A stretch of DNA of 64,000 bases, from the NCBI RefSeq assembly GCF_011059145.1, contig NZ_JAALLT010000004.1, positions 124,001 to 188,000 on the forward strand, written 5' to 3'. A program made the position numbers and the translations under genes. Each line of letters opens with the position of its first letter. Within the stretch, counting starts at the first letter, position 1. The stretch is from Halalkalibaculum roseum (GTDB taxonomy: Bacteria; Bacteroidota; Rhodothermia; Balneolales; Balneolaceae). The notes beneath the pieces were generated by a model that saw nothing but the letters and a program-made list of their open reading frames with translations, made no database searches and was not told where the DNA came from. Of the stretch, positions 25,346 through 35,258 are shown piece by piece.

Positions 25346-26704
25346 TTACTGCCCGTAGCCCTGATTCTGAGTCAGATTGGGATTTACGTCACGTTCCCGC
25401 TGGGGAATCGGATAAACCAGCTCAGGCGCATCAAAGGCCAGGGCTCCTACACTTCGCTCAGTACGCTTGATGTCATGCAAGAGCTGACCTTCAAAAGCCA
25501 ATTCCAGTTTTCTTTCGAAAAGAATGGCATCTTTGTCAACTTCAGTCGGCAATAAGTCGTCAACACCTGCACGATCTCTCACCGCATTGACATCATTAGT
25601 TGGAGTATCACCAACTGTGGTACCCTCTTCAAAGTTTCCTTCAGCGCGGGTAAGGTACATTTCGGCAAGGCGCACAACGCCAACATTACCGAATATATTT
25701 ATCCATTTCCCGGTTCTGGTTACATCACTCTCATCCTGAAAAAAGAAGGCAAGTCGATCATCGCCTGCTTCATAAAGGTCAAGGTGTGCCTGAAGGATAT
25801 CGATATCGCCTCTTCCCCCAAATTCATCCGGGGCATAGAAGGTGTTCATATCATTGACACCATCCTGTGAAGATACCTGTATGGCAAAGATGTCCTCCGA
25901 AGTATTGGTGGTAGTGGCAAATGCGTCGGCATAATTGGTTACCAGGGAATACTGATTGGAACTAATAACCCGGTTAGCAGCATCCCGTGCTCCGGCATAA
26001 TCCTGCTGTTGCAGGTAAACCCGGGAAAGAATAGCTGCGGCAGCACCCGAAGTAGCAAATGTACCGTTGGTTGCTGGCAGCAGGCTTTCAGCCCGGGTAA
26101 GGTCGTTTATGACCTGTGTATAAACTTCTGCGACAGAGTTGCGTGATACCTCTGCAGACTCATCAATGCTTCGAGTCGGCTCGAGTACGAGGGGAACCCC
26201 GTCATTGGAAGCCGGATCACCGGAAATGTACGGTTGCCCGTAGAGTTTGACCAGCTCGAAATAGAGGAGGCTTCGGACGAACAGTGCTTCACCTTCTACG
26301 CGATCCCTGATATCGGAATCCACAACATCCAGTGCGCTAAGCACATTGTTGGCGATGTTGATGGCTTCGTAAGATTGGGTCCATGCGAGTTCTACGTCGA
26401 TGTTTTCAACCTGCAATCTTTTGAGCCACATCTGTTCCGGCTCTTCAAAGGTACCGGTCCAGCGAACTTCACCGTCATCTGCCAGCAGGTCCGGCTCATA
26501 GAACATGTTTCCGCCCAGGACGGATCCATTGCTCATTGCATCGTAAGCTCCAACAAGGGTAGCTTCAACATTTTCTGAAGTTGAGAGTGCTATGTCAGAA
26601 GAAATGCTCTGAGCAGGCGTAATATCCAGCTGCTTATCGCAACCGAACATAACAAGACCCCCAACTAACAACAGTGGTATAACTTGTTTAATTAACTTTC
26701 TCAT
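25346..26704 (-). CDS. SusD/RagB-family outer-membrane lipoprotein
   Basis: 452 residues. The lipoprotein signal has its lipobox Cys at residue 22 (MFGC). The mature protein starts 'DKQLDITPAQSIS', a standard SusD opening, and 'RSLLYFELVKLYGQPY' and 'AAAILSRVYLQQQDY' are the TPR-like helices. The C-terminal 'VRLAEMYLTRAEGNFE' and 'ILFERKLELAFEGQLLHDIKR' lead to the usual ending, 'VYPIPQRERDVNPNLTQNQGYGQ' (split here by the N-P-N-L turn). SusD proteins bind oligomeric nutrients on the cell surface and close the SusC pore. It is 52 bp downstream of susC. The ligand is unknown, as no glycoside hydrolase or sensor is adjacent. Confidence 0.96.
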   Translation of the reverse strand: MRKLIKQVIPLLLVGGLVMFGCDKQLDITPAQSISSDIALSTSENVEATLVGAYDAMSNGSVLGGNMFYEPDLLADDGEVRWTGTFEEPEQMWLKRLQVENIDVELAWTQSYEAINIANNVLSALDVVDSDIRDRVEGEALFVRSLLYFELVKLYGQPYISGDPASNDGVPLVLEPTRSIDESAEVSRNSVAEVYTQVINDLTRAESLLPATNGTFATSGAAAAILSRVYLQQQDYAGARDAANRVISSNQYSLVTNYADAFATTTNTSEDIFAIQVSSQDGVNDMNTFYAPDEFGGRGDIDILQAHLDLYEAGDDRLAFFFQDESDVTRTGKWINIFGNVGVVRLAEMYLTRAEGNFEEGTTVGDTPTNDVNAVRDRAGVDDLLPTEVDKDAILFERKLELAFEGQLLHDIKRTERSVGALAFDAPELVYPIPQRERDVNPNLTQNQGYGQ

Positions 26705-26756
26705 AATGGTGATATTTATAATTTCGTATTAGGATATTCTTTGTAAACGGTTCTCA

Positions 26757-29700
26757 TTAGAATCCGACATTGACTCCAAAGGTGATTGATCTTGGCTGAG
26801 GAGCAGCATAGAAGTCTGTTCCCAGTGCGACATTCCCGTCAATAAAGTCCGTATTAACTTCCGGATCCCATCCGCTGTAACCGGTAAAGGTTAGTAGATT
26901 TTGACCTGTTACATAGATCCTCATATTTCGGAGGCTCGCCTTTTCAAGCAGTGAGCTTGGTAGGTTGTACCCAAGAGTCATGGTCTTAAGACGCAGGTAA
27001 GAAGCATCCTCGAGGTATCGGGAAGATTCACCGTCACCGTTACTCTGGAATAATCTGGCCTGGGGTACATCCGTAATATCACCGGGCTCCTGCCAGCGAT
27101 CCAGCTGCTTGGTCGTCTGATTGTCATAGAAGCAGGCATTACATGACATGAAAGTACCGCCGCCATTATACACATCATTGCCTACCACAAACTGGAATAA
27201 GACATTGAGGTCGAATCCTTTGTACGAGAACCGGTTACCGATACCACCCGTCCAGTCAGGATTTGGGTTACCGATTACTACGCGTTCCGCACGGCTAAAG
27301 TCATCCGGACCGACAACATATCGATTACCGAACTGTGCCAGCTGGTATGCAATACCGTTATCAATTTCAGCCTGTGTTGGCTGGCGATTCAGGTAATAGA
27401 TGGCATCACCGTTTTGTGAATTAACACCGGCATACTCTCGTGCAAAGAACACGCCAATAGCTTCTCCTTCAACGGCACGGTTAATAAAACCGCCTTCAAT
27501 CACCTGTCCATTAAGATCGGTGACTTCATTTTCGTTAATCGCGAAATTGAAGTTGGTTGACCATGTAAAATCGCCGGTCAGATTATAGGTATTCAATACG
27601 AATTCGAATCCTTTGTTTTCCAGCTTACCGGTGTTTCTCAGCTGTGTAGTGAATCCGGTGGTACCCGGTACGTTCACGTTGAGCAATAGGTCATCGGTAT
27701 TTTTGATGTAGTAGTCCATCTGTGCACTGATCCTATCTTGCAAGAAGCCAACTTCAATACCGAAGTTATACTGTACCGTATTTTCCCACTTCAAATCGGG
27801 GTTTGGTGATTGCGTCGGATTCAGTCCAGATTGAGCTGAGTAGGAGTTGGCACCGAACAGGCCTAAAGAGGCAAAGTTATCAATTTGGGCATTACCGGTT
27901 ACTCCTACACTGGCTTTCGCTTTAAGGAAAGTTACCAGATCCTGTTCTTCCATAAACGACTCATTGGATAGTATCCATCCTACCGAAGCAGAAGGGAAAA
28001 ATCCATAACGATTATTTTCACCGAAACGGGACGAACCATCAACACGTCCGCTTAAACTAAGGAGGTAGGTATCGTTATAGTCGTAATTAGCACGAGCAAA
28101 ATATCCAACAAAGTTATAAGAGGTAAAGTCAGCTGTACCTGCTGTAACCTCAGCTGCACTGGCAACCTGTTGAAATGCCGTTGTCGGCAGGTTTATGCCC
28201 TCCACAAAAGCGCGATCGGTAGTCACCTCCTGGAAGCTGATTCCGGCAGTCGCATCAATATTGTGATTTTCAGCAATCGTCGTACGATAATTGGCATAGG
28301 TCTGGGTTGTCCAGTTCAGATTTCTAACCCAACGGTTTGTAGCAAGCCCTTCCGGGAAACCGGTGTTTCTTGCAACAGAGGGGCCGAACCATCGCTCTTC
28401 GTTCTGATCAATCAGATCGATACCGAATTCCGTACGCAGGGATAAGTTTGGAAGAATATCATAATCCAGATAAGCACTTCCCAGTGAGTGGAAAACAGTC
28501 GTATTGAAAGATTGTCCGTCACGATACAATAGCCCGTTAAAGTACAGGGTATTTCTATTTAGATCGCCATCTTCATCATAGATAGGCTGAACAGGTACCT
28601 GTGCCACAAGCTGCATCGGTGTGGAGAAGGCGTTATCACTCGAAAGTCTCTGCTGATCGGATCGGGTAAGGCTTAACTTAAAGCCCATATCAAATTTTTC
28701 CGATGCACTATGATCGAGGTTTATCCGTCCGCTATATCGATCCAGGGTGTTATCAATCAGAATACCTTCCAGTAATTCCGCACCCCCGGAAATGTAAAAG
28801 CGGGTATCCTCGGTTCCACCGCTAGCTTTTAGCTCCAGAGTCTGGGAAGTATTGTTTTGGTAAGGCTGGTCTGACCAGTTTGAATCATAATTTTCATTAA
28901 AACCTGGCAGGTCAAGTGAAAAGAGTTCGTTGAACGTAAACCCGAACAATGTTCCACCCGGTCCCGCAGAGTTGTCAAAAGCTTCCCCAAACAGCTCTCG
29001 GTATTCTGCAGCGTTCAAGAATCCTCTCCTCCCACTGGGTTCGGCAGTTCCCACAGTGTAGTTCAGATCAAATTGGGTGGGTCCGGCAGAACCTCGCTTG
29101 GTAGTTATCAAAATAACCCCGTTAGATGCTTGGGAACCGTAAATTGCCGCGGCAGAAGCATCTTTCAGAATCTCAATGGATTCCACATCACTATAATTAA
29201 AGTCTGCCATTGGATTCGTTTCGTTGTCAACCTGCGAAAAGCTCTCCGTAGTCACAGGAATACCGTCGATGACATAAAGTGGCTGAGCACTGGCTGTCAA
29301 AGAAGATGTTCCTCGAATACGCATTTGGATAGCCTGTCCTAACTTACCGTTGTTAGAATTAACAAATACCCCGGCAGCGCGTCCCTGAATGGCCTGCTCG
29401 ACACTACCCACCGTCACTTCGTCAAGCTCATCGCCCGAGACACTTGCGACGTTACCTGTTAAATCTTTCTTGGTAGTGCTTCCGTACCCGACTACCACGA
29501 CATCTGATAGCTGCTGAACATCGGTTTCGAGGGAAACATCAATGGTGGTTCTTCCCTCAATGGGTACTTCCAAAGTTTTAAATCCTACAAAAGAGAATAC
29601 CAGTGTGGCAGCTTCCTGAGAAACTGTTATGGAGTATTCTCCCTCTGAATTCGTGGTAGTACCTTTGTTCGTATTTTTTACACGGATGGTAACACCCGGT

Positions 29701-29825
29701 AACGGAGACATATCTTCGGCAGAAGTAACTGTCCCGGTTATGGTTGTTTCTTGAGCTTGCGCTTCTACGCCTGCAAACAGAAACATAGAAAATACGGCAA
29801 GCAACATCGTAACTTTTAATCGCAT
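26757..29825 (-). CDS. SusC/RagA-family TonB-dependent outer-membrane transporter
   Basis: 1,022 residues. A signal peptide ends near 'VEAQA'. A carboxypeptidase-regulatory-like domain follows (about 28-105: 'ITGTVTSAEDMSPLPGVTI'), then the TonB-box region and plug ('DVVVVGYGSTTKKDLTGNV', 'RIRGTSSLTASAQPLYVIDG', 'SIEILKDASAAAIYGSQASNG'), and finally a 22-strand barrel. The protein ends in 'ITFGVNVGF' with the terminal Phe. It imports a SusD-captured oligomer with TonB energy. There is no anti-sigma/ECF pair nearby and no N-terminal STN domain, so the system is not obviously under transenvelope control. The 415 bp upstream holds no recognised promoter. Confidence 0.97.
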   Translation of the reverse strand: MRLKVTMLLAVFSMFLFAGVEAQAQETTITGTVTSAEDMSPLPGVTIRVKNTNKGTTTNSEGEYSITVSQEAATLVFSFVGFKTLEVPIEGRTTIDVSLETDVQQLSDVVVVGYGSTTKKDLTGNVASVSGDELDEVTVGSVEQAIQGRAAGVFVNSNNGKLGQAIQMRIRGTSSLTASAQPLYVIDGIPVTTESFSQVDNETNPMADFNYSDVESIEILKDASAAAIYGSQASNGVILITTKRGSAGPTQFDLNYTVGTAEPSGRRGFLNAAEYRELFGEAFDNSAGPGGTLFGFTFNELFSLDLPGFNENYDSNWSDQPYQNNTSQTLELKASGGTEDTRFYISGGAELLEGILIDNTLDRYSGRINLDHSASEKFDMGFKLSLTRSDQQRLSSDNAFSTPMQLVAQVPVQPIYDEDGDLNRNTLYFNGLLYRDGQSFNTTVFHSLGSAYLDYDILPNLSLRTEFGIDLIDQNEERWFGPSVARNTGFPEGLATNRWVRNLNWTTQTYANYRTTIAENHNIDATAGISFQEVTTDRAFVEGINLPTTAFQQVASAAEVTAGTADFTSYNFVGYFARANYDYNDTYLLSLSGRVDGSSRFGENNRYGFFPSASVGWILSNESFMEEQDLVTFLKAKASVGVTGNAQIDNFASLGLFGANSYSAQSGLNPTQSPNPDLKWENTVQYNFGIEVGFLQDRISAQMDYYIKNTDDLLLNVNVPGTTGFTTQLRNTGKLENKGFEFVLNTYNLTGDFTWSTNFNFAINENEVTDLNGQVIEGGFINRAVEGEAIGVFFAREYAGVNSQNGDAIYYLNRQPTQAEIDNGIAYQLAQFGNRYVVGPDDFSRAERVVIGNPNPDWTGGIGNRFSYKGFDLNVLFQFVVGNDVYNGGGTFMSCNACFYDNQTTKQLDRWQEPGDITDVPQARLFQSNGDGESSRYLEDASYLRLKTMTLGYNLPSSLLEKASLRNMRIYVTGQNLLTFTGYSGWDPEVNTDFIDGNVALGTDFYAAPQPRSITFGVNVGF

Positions 29826-30240
29826 AGTGACCTCGCGTATAGGTTATTATTTGAAATAAACAGGGAAATGATTGGAATAGGTGGACGTAGTGCCTTAAAG
29901 GAGGGCAATAAGTCTTTATATTTCAATAATTTCTCTGTTTCAATATAAATGAAATGTTTCGAACTATAAATATTATTCTTAAGCGGTTCTTCCAACAGTT
30001 TCAAATTAATATTTGATATTTGGTTGGTTTCATTCCCATAAATTTTACTATTAAGTACGAATACCCTATTGAGGGCATCTCTAGAGCTGCTTAAACATAG
30101 CAAACCTACAGCTGCAGTAGTGTTTATTAATGATGAGGTGTGCTTTAGAAGTGATGAGAAGCACAATGAAGGTACAGGATATCTCAAATCATCAAATGAG
30201 GGCCATCCGAATAAAGGGCAAAGTCAGAGGGAGTGCCTGC
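29826..30240. other. Region upstream of susC, nothing recognised
   Basis: About 415 bases, AT-rich in the 200 closest to susC, between the susC start and the TPR gene's stop codon. Short frames on both strands lack family resemblance and good start sites. I saw no hairpin terminator for the TPR gene, no clear -33/-7 promoter and no riboswitch. Confidence 0.5.
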
Positions 30241-31464
30241 TCACATGGATTGCAGCAGCTCCCTGGCTCGCTGTTTATATTCAGCTCCGGTCTCACATTC
30301 TTGAACTAAGGATAGGTATTTTTTGGCCTCTGTGTAAGAGGATCGGTCATGATAAAGCTTCCCGAGATAATAACCGGCTGCAACATAGAAGGAGCGGTGG
30401 GAGGTATTAGGTAGCGATTCACCGGCTTGAAAAGCCTTATCAAAAGCTTCGATAGCTTCGGAAGTCTGACCGTTACGGTTGAGAATTCTTCCTTTCCAGG
30501 TAAGCAATTCCTCAGAAAGCACCTCTCCGTGAGGCAGATCATTTTCCTTCCATCGCTTCAATGTGTTGTCTATCACTTGCAGTGCATCCTCATAACGGCC
30601 CATCTTATACAAGCTCCCCACGTACATCCGCGCATAGTAATTGTTATGGGGATAATTCCGGTACAGCTCCTCAAAATAATTTGCTGCCTCGTCGTAGTCG
30701 TCCTGGTAATTGTAATTGATGTTGCCCAAAAAATAGGTGGCTTCAGCCCTTGCAAATACGGCATTTTCAGAGGCCTCCTTTAGATAATCCAGCCCTTTCT
30801 CCTTATTCCCTTCGGGCATAGCCCATGATACGGTTTTCACCACCGGGTAAGCCTCCGGGAGATAGGCCAGGTAGTAAAGCTTTAAACCCTCCGCCAACTT
30901 CAGGTCAACCAGTTCCGGCTGCAATTCTAGCAAGTATTCATGTGCACTTAATGCCTTCCGTGCACTACTGATACTGCTCAGCCATTCATCCCTGTTGGCA
31001 TATTGGCGAGCCACATAGCCGTTACTAATGGCTTTAATGATGAGTCCGTCGGCATGTTTACTGTTTTTCCTGAGGAGACGGGCTGCCTCATAATCGGTTC
31101 TTTTCATCCGGAAGAAAAACTCTTCATCATGTGAGGTATCTTCCAGATCCGATAGTACCTGCCACCACATCTGCATGGCATCAATCAGCATCCAGAGAGG
31201 ATGCTCGGGATACTCTTCTTTCCAGGGCTTAAGCAACTCATCAGCCGCAATAAAATTGAAATTATACACCGAATCCACTGCTGCCTGGGCTACCGGCTTG
31301 AATTCCTGATCATTGATAAGCTCCGGCAAGCTACCCTGTGCCTTGGCAACAGTGCCGGTGCTGGACAGCAATAGCAGGAACAGAAGAACAAACCGTAATT
31401 TATTGAATATGTCTTTCACGTCAGTGACTATCTTTTTACCTGATAACCAATAACAGATCGTCAT
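30241..31464 (-). CDS. Secreted or periplasmic TPR-repeat protein
   Basis: 407 residues. An N-terminal hydrophobic stretch (about 25-42, 'FVLLFLLLLSSTGTVAKA') after a long basic start acts as a signal peptide or anchor. Residues after about 60 form helical repeats, with clear TPR units in the second half ('AEATYFLGNINYNYQDDYDEAANYFEELY', 'GSLYKMGRYEDALQVID', 'GRILNRNGQTSEAIEAFDKA' and 'GKLYHDRSSYTEAKKYLS', each divided by turns). TPR proteins mediate protein contacts. The ATG overlaps the TAA of the hydrolase gene (TAATG), so the two are translationally coupled, downstream of rluB. Confidence 0.87.
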   Translation of the reverse strand: MTICYWLSGKKIVTDVKDIFNKLRFVLLFLLLLSSTGTVAKAQGSLPELINDQEFKPVAQAAVDSVYNFNFIAADELLKPWKEEYPEHPLWMLIDAMQMWWQVLSDLEDTSHDEEFFFRMKRTDYEAARLLRKNSKHADGLIIKAISNGYVARQYANRDEWLSSISSARKALSAHEYLLELQPELVDLKLAEGLKLYYLAYLPEAYPVVKTVSWAMPEGNKEKGLDYLKEASENAVFARAEATYFLGNINYNYQDDYDEAANYFEELYRNYPHNNYYARMYVGSLYKMGRYEDALQVIDNTLKRWKENDLPHGEVLSEELLTWKGRILNRNGQTSEAIEAFDKAFQAGESLPNTSHRSFYVAAGYYLGKLYHDRSSYTEAKKYLSLVQECETGAEYKQRARELLQSM

Positions 31465-32339
31465 TATTGCAGGTAATATTGAAACCAGTTGCTTGTTGCA
31501 TTAACAGCATCCTCCAGTGGAGCAGGAAATTCTTCGTCTTCAAAAGGATGAGCTCCGCCAAATGTATGTCCTGAATTCGGAATCAACTTCAGTTCTTTAT
31601 CTTCAGACGGACTGTTGCGATACAGTTTTTCAGCTTCACTGTAGGGTACGGCTTCATCTCCTTTGGCGTGAATAAAGAGCGAGGGAATATATAAGTTCTG
31701 TACTCGCCTTAAAGCGATAACCCGATCGGCATTCTCGACGGCATCATCATACACCACCTTGCCTAAGGGCATCACCTGACCGGTTCGCCCGTTAAGGATT
31801 TCCGTAGTTCCTTTGGTTTTCCAATCGTTGATCATCTCATCGCTCCACCTTGCCAGGTAATCGGCAACCGCCGACCAGGTCACCAAACAGACGATCTCCT
31901 CATTTTCAGCAGCAGCTGCCACGGCAGTATGCCCGCCCCGCGAGTGTCCCAATATTCCTATTTCGTCTGTCCCAAGCTCCGCTTTCTCTGTCCCGATCTC
32001 TCCTCTTTTCAGAGCATCAATAACCGTGGCTACGTCATCGAGATCCTGACTCAGGGTTTCACGGGCAAAGAGCTCCAACTGGTCAAACTCGGTCATGCTC
32101 TCCCCGACCCCGTTCAGCGAAAAGTTCATGGCAACCACGCCAAAGCCGGCACTGCTTAACTCTTCACATACCACCGGAAAAGGACCCCAGTCTTTGAAAC
32201 CCTTAAAACCGTGAAGAAAGATGATTACCGGGTATGTTTTATCACTACCTGCATTAGGGACATACAAATCATAGTAGATAGGCAAGCCCTCCGTTGAATC
32301 AATTGATCCTGAAGATTTTGATATTGTTTGATATGACAT
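31464..32339 (-). CDS. Alpha/beta hydrolase of the dienelactone-hydrolase/BAAT type
   Basis: 291 residues, no signal peptide. The oxyanion and nucleophile elements are 'FLHGFKGFKDWGPF' and 'GHSRGGH' (Ser133). 'FIHAKGDEAVPYSEAEKLY' supplies the acid, and 'PNSGHTFGGAHPF' the catalytic His. It hydrolyses an ester or similar bond in the cytoplasm; the substrate is unknown. It starts four bases after the rluB stop codon and overlaps the TPR gene by one base, so rluB, the hydrolase and the TPR protein form one transcription unit. Confidence 0.92.
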   Translation of the reverse strand: MSYQTISKSSGSIDSTEGLPIYYDLYVPNAGSDKTYPVIIFLHGFKGFKDWGPFPVVCEELSSAGFGVVAMNFSLNGVGESMTEFDQLELFARETLSQDLDDVATVIDALKRGEIGTEKAELGTDEIGILGHSRGGHTAVAAAAENEEIVCLVTWSAVADYLARWSDEMINDWKTKGTTEILNGRTGQVMPLGKVVYDDAVENADRVIALRRVQNLYIPSLFIHAKGDEAVPYSEAEKLYRNSPSEDKELKLIPNSGHTFGGAHPFEDEEFPAPLEDAVNATSNWFQYYLQ

Positions 32340-32343
32340 CAGC

Positions 32344-33150
32344 TTATTTCTTATTAAAGTCTAAAGGATCCAATTTAACCATTTTACGCAAACCGTTGAT
32401 TTCACCCTGGGTCAGATATCGCCACCGGCCCATCTTCACTCCTTTCAGGGTTAGCCCGGCATATTCGAAGCGCTTTAGTTTCGTAACCTCGGTACCAAAA
32501 TATTCTACCATGCGCCTGACAAGACGATTCCTTCCTTCAAAAATGGTCATAATAAAACCATCACGAGTTTTGGATATCTGGTGGGCTTTGGCGGTTCCGT
32601 CTTCGAGGGTAATGCCTTTTTTAAGCTGACTTAATTCACCCTCGGTAAGATTTCGCGCCGACTCTACCTCATAGGTCTTGCGGACCTGGTAGCTGGGATG
32701 CATAAGCCTGTGGGCTAAGTCACCGTCATTTGTCAAAATCAGCAGACCCATGGTATGTCTGTCAAGGCGACCTACGGGATAAACGCGCTTGCCGGTGGCA
32801 TCCTCAATTTTATCCATTACTGTATCACGATCACGCGGGTCGTCGGTTGTGGTGATGGTATCTTTAGGTTTATTCAGCAGGATGTATACAAATTTCTCCA
32901 GACTTATCTGCTGCCCGTCCACCTCTACCCTGTCAGAAGGCTGAACCTTGATTCCCATCTGGGTAACCACTTCGCCGTTTACCTTCACTTTGCCGGCTGC
33001 TATATATTCGTCTGCGTCCCTCCTTGAGCAGAACCCGCAATGGGCTATATATTTGTTGATGCGTATCTCTTCATCTCGGTCATAATCCTGCTCCACTTCA
33101 TGCGGTGCCTTGGGATTCTTGGGTTTTCTGGGTCGTCGTTTCTTGGACAT
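32344..33150 (-). CDS. rluB: 23S rRNA pseudouridine synthase RluB
   Basis: 268 residues. A Lys/Arg-rich start is followed by an S4 RNA-binding domain (about 28-85, 'RINKYIAHCGFCSRRDADEYI'). The RsuA/RluB catalytic domain has 'YPVGRLDRHTMGLLILTNDG' with catalytic Asp130, then 'EGRNRLVRRMVEYFG'. Family members of this type modify U2605 of 23S rRNA or the equivalent; RluE/RluF-type specificity cannot be excluded. The usual neighbour scpB lies 173 bp upstream. Confidence 0.94.
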   Translation of the reverse strand: MSKKRRPRKPKNPKAPHEVEQDYDRDEEIRINKYIAHCGFCSRRDADEYIAAGKVKVNGEVVTQMGIKVQPSDRVEVDGQQISLEKFVYILLNKPKDTITTTDDPRDRDTVMDKIEDATGKRVYPVGRLDRHTMGLLILTNDGDLAHRLMHPSYQVRKTYEVESARNLTEGELSQLKKGITLEDGTAKAHQISKTRDGFIMTIFEGRNRLVRRMVEYFGTEVTKLKRFEYAGLTLKGVKMGRWRYLTQGEINGLRKMVKLDPLDFNKK

Positions 33151-33323
33151 TACTGACTGGTGTCAATTAAAAATTCGAATTACCTATGAATCGTAGACTA
33201 AGGCTGTGATTAGATGAAAACAGCGTGTGAGGATCAAATAAATCTGTTCACAGATTCAGAAGCACAATATAAGAATTCAACCGGTTGATAGTGCTTATAA
33301 AGGAGTTATCAATACAAGGTTGG

Positions 33324-34202
33324 TCAGTCCTTATCTTCGCTGTCTGTAACTTCCGAGCCGTTGCGTTTATTCTGCAGATCGGCATCCTCCATTTCGATCT
33401 CCGTTTCCCCTTCGCTCTCCGGGTCACTCTTCACGTCGCTGTCTGTTTCATTTCCTGATTCTTCACCGGACTCAAAATCTTCCGCTTCGTAGTCCTCATC
33501 TTCATCCTTAATTTTTTCAACAGCCTCCAGCAGTGAAATGTTATCCTCGCTGATCTCCTCATCGACCTCTTCGCGCATTTCGGTCAGTTCAAGCTGCCGA
33601 TCCATAAGGAACTGGCGGTGATCGGCCATATCATCATCCTTGAGGATCTCCTCAATTTCGCGGGGTTTAGGGAGTTCGTCAATGGAGTTAATACCAAAAT
33701 GCTTTAGGAAGTGCTTGGTCGTTCGGTAGAGCAGAGGTTTTCCCGGGGCATCGAGCCTTCCGGATACTTCAATGAGTACTTTTTCCAGCAACTGGCGCAG
33801 TATATAACCGGAATCAACGCCGCGTATCTCATCCACTTCAGGTTTGGTGATCGGCTGCTTGTACGCCACAATGGCCAGCGATTCAATGGCCGACTGCGAG
33901 AGCTTGCGATAGGCATCTTCATGTTGAAAGATACTCAGCCAGGGCTCATACCTCTTTTTAGTAGAGAAGGTATAACCACCGGCAACATGTTCAATATTGA
34001 AAGCCAGTCCATTCTCTTCATATCTCTGATTAAGCTTGTCTACAAAAGGTTCGATAGCATCAGTCTCCAGTTCCAGCTGTTCATCACCCTGTGCAATGAG
34101 CTCACACAGTTTTTTAGGAGAGATAGGCTCAGGACTGGCAAAGATTAATGCCTCAATGACTGATGACAGGCGTGTGCCGTCAATAAATTCGTAATCATTC
34201 AT
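33324..34202 (-). CDS. scpB: Segregation and condensation protein ScpB, with a long acidic tail
   Basis: 292 residues, about 90-100 longer than typical ScpB. Residues about 10-190 form the double winged-helix ScpB core ('LSSVIEALIFASPEPISPKKL', 'SQSAIESLAIVAYKQPITKPEVDEIRGVDS' divided by the loop, 'LLYRTTKHFLKHFGI'). The remainder is a strongly acidic, probably disordered tail rich in Asp, Glu and Ser. ScpB joins ScpA and SMC to form the condensin that compacts the chromosome. scpA is not adjacent. The neighbour rluB is conserved in many genomes. Confidence 0.93.
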   Translation of the reverse strand: MNDYEFIDGTRLSSVIEALIFASPEPISPKKLCELIAQGDEQLELETDAIEPFVDKLNQRYEENGLAFNIEHVAGGYTFSTKKRYEPWLSIFQHEDAYRKLSQSAIESLAIVAYKQPITKPEVDEIRGVDSGYILRQLLEKVLIEVSGRLDAPGKPLLYRTTKHFLKHFGINSIDELPKPREIEEILKDDDMADHRQFLMDRQLELTEMREEVDEEISEDNISLLEAVEKIKDEDEDYEAEDFESGEESGNETDSDVKSDPESEGETEIEMEDADLQNKRNGSEVTDSEDKD

Positions 34203-34324
34203 GACAAATGGCGTTTTTAAGCGAATTCAGAGATGTACCTGTTAGTAAAATTCGGGATAAATGGCGTTTAAACCCATTAAGGGCCTCGCGTTGGCAGTGG
34301 GCGAAAGATAACAAATTTTAAAGA

Positions 34325-35236
34325 CTATGCCTTTTTCTCCACGATAAAAAAGCCGTCATTCCCCTGGTCCTGGTAGAGCGGCATGACGATATACCCATCG
34401 CATTGGGCTTTGATTTTTCCATCCCTGTCATTGGCCAGCCATTCTCCTTTTTTTACATACTGGAAATTCTTAAATCCCGGTTTCATGGAAAAGTTATCGC
34501 CGTCTTCAATGATATGCTGGTAGATCAGCTCAACTTTGGGTGGAACAAAACGGGTCTGCTCACGAAGATGTTGGTCAAACTCTTGTAATTTGTCGATGGA
34601 ATCTCCCGAAATTGCGCCGCACTCTTTAAGCATCATCATCAGGGCAGCTGTTACATTGTAAACTGTCAGGTCATTTTCATGCTGACCGCCTTCAAGGGCA
34701 AATGTCATGTATCCCTGGTCCTGATAATAGCGAAGTGCGGTCCCACGCAATGTGTTTTCAATGCCAAAAATCAACGGCACATGAAGGCTGGATAACAAAC
34801 TAACATGCTCTTCCTTGTTGGCCGTGATGGCAAACATGCAGCCCTCTGCAGAAAAGGAGTGTAGATCGGCAATGACTACGGAATCCCCGCTCTCTTTTCC
34901 AACAAAATCATTGATCAGATCAATAACTTCTTTCATCTCAATGCGCTCGCTGGAATCCAGCTCCTCCTCAGTAGAATTTTGTATTTGTTCGATGATGCCC
35001 GGAAACCAAATCCTGTTCATATCCTCATCGATATATCTTACTTCAGAACTGAGGGCATCCAGATTTGATCGAATTCCAATAAATCGGCCCTTGAATGGTA
35101 CTTGTCCAGCGGATAGTATGGCAAATACATTCTCAAGAGCTTCCACGCCTGAGGGTTCATTGCCGTGCATACCTGCCAGCGCCACTATAGTAGGGCCTTC
35201 TTCAGCACCTTCTATGGAACCGATAATACGTTTCAA
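34325..35236 (-). CDS. Succinylglutamate desuccinylase/aspartoacylase-family hydrolase
   Basis: 303 residues with a zinc-carboxypeptidase-like fold. Zinc ligands are His and Glu of 'GMHGNEPSG' near residue 23 and the His of 'IADLHSFSAEG'; the catalytic Glu is in 'FALEGGQHEN'. An N-terminal 'RIIGSIEGAEEGPTIVALAG' is family-like. These enzymes remove an acyl group from an N-acylated amino acid or small peptide. The substrate is unknown. It lies 22 bp after the GCS2-CBS gene and is probably co-transcribed. Because GCS2-type enzymes form gamma-glutamyl bonds, the pair might make and break an acyl- or glutamyl-amino acid compound (inference). Confidence 0.9.
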   Translation of the reverse strand: MKRIIGSIEGAEEGPTIVALAGMHGNEPSGVEALENVFAILSAGQVPFKGRFIGIRSNLDALSSEVRYIDEDMNRIWFPGIIEQIQNSTEEELDSSERIEMKEVIDLINDFVGKESGDSVVIADLHSFSAEGCMFAITANKEEHVSLLSSLHVPLIFGIENTLRGTALRYYQDQGYMTFALEGGQHENDLTVYNVTAALMMMLKECGAISGDSIDKLQEFDQHLREQTRFVPPKVELIYQHIIEDGDNFSMKPGFKNFQYVKKGEWLANDRDGKIKAQCDGYIVMPLYQDQGNDGFFIVEKKA

Positions 35237-35258
35237 ATCTGTAAGAGTAGCGTTTTCT

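Noticed and set aside
5422-29895. 13-base string GCACTACGTCCAC shared by the gaps near 5.42 and 29.88 kb
   Set aside because: A match of this length is expected by chance several times in a window of this size.
29816-30187. 123-codon frame upstream of susC
   Set aside because: It overlaps the susC start, lies in AT-rich promoter-like DNA and has no recognisable domain.
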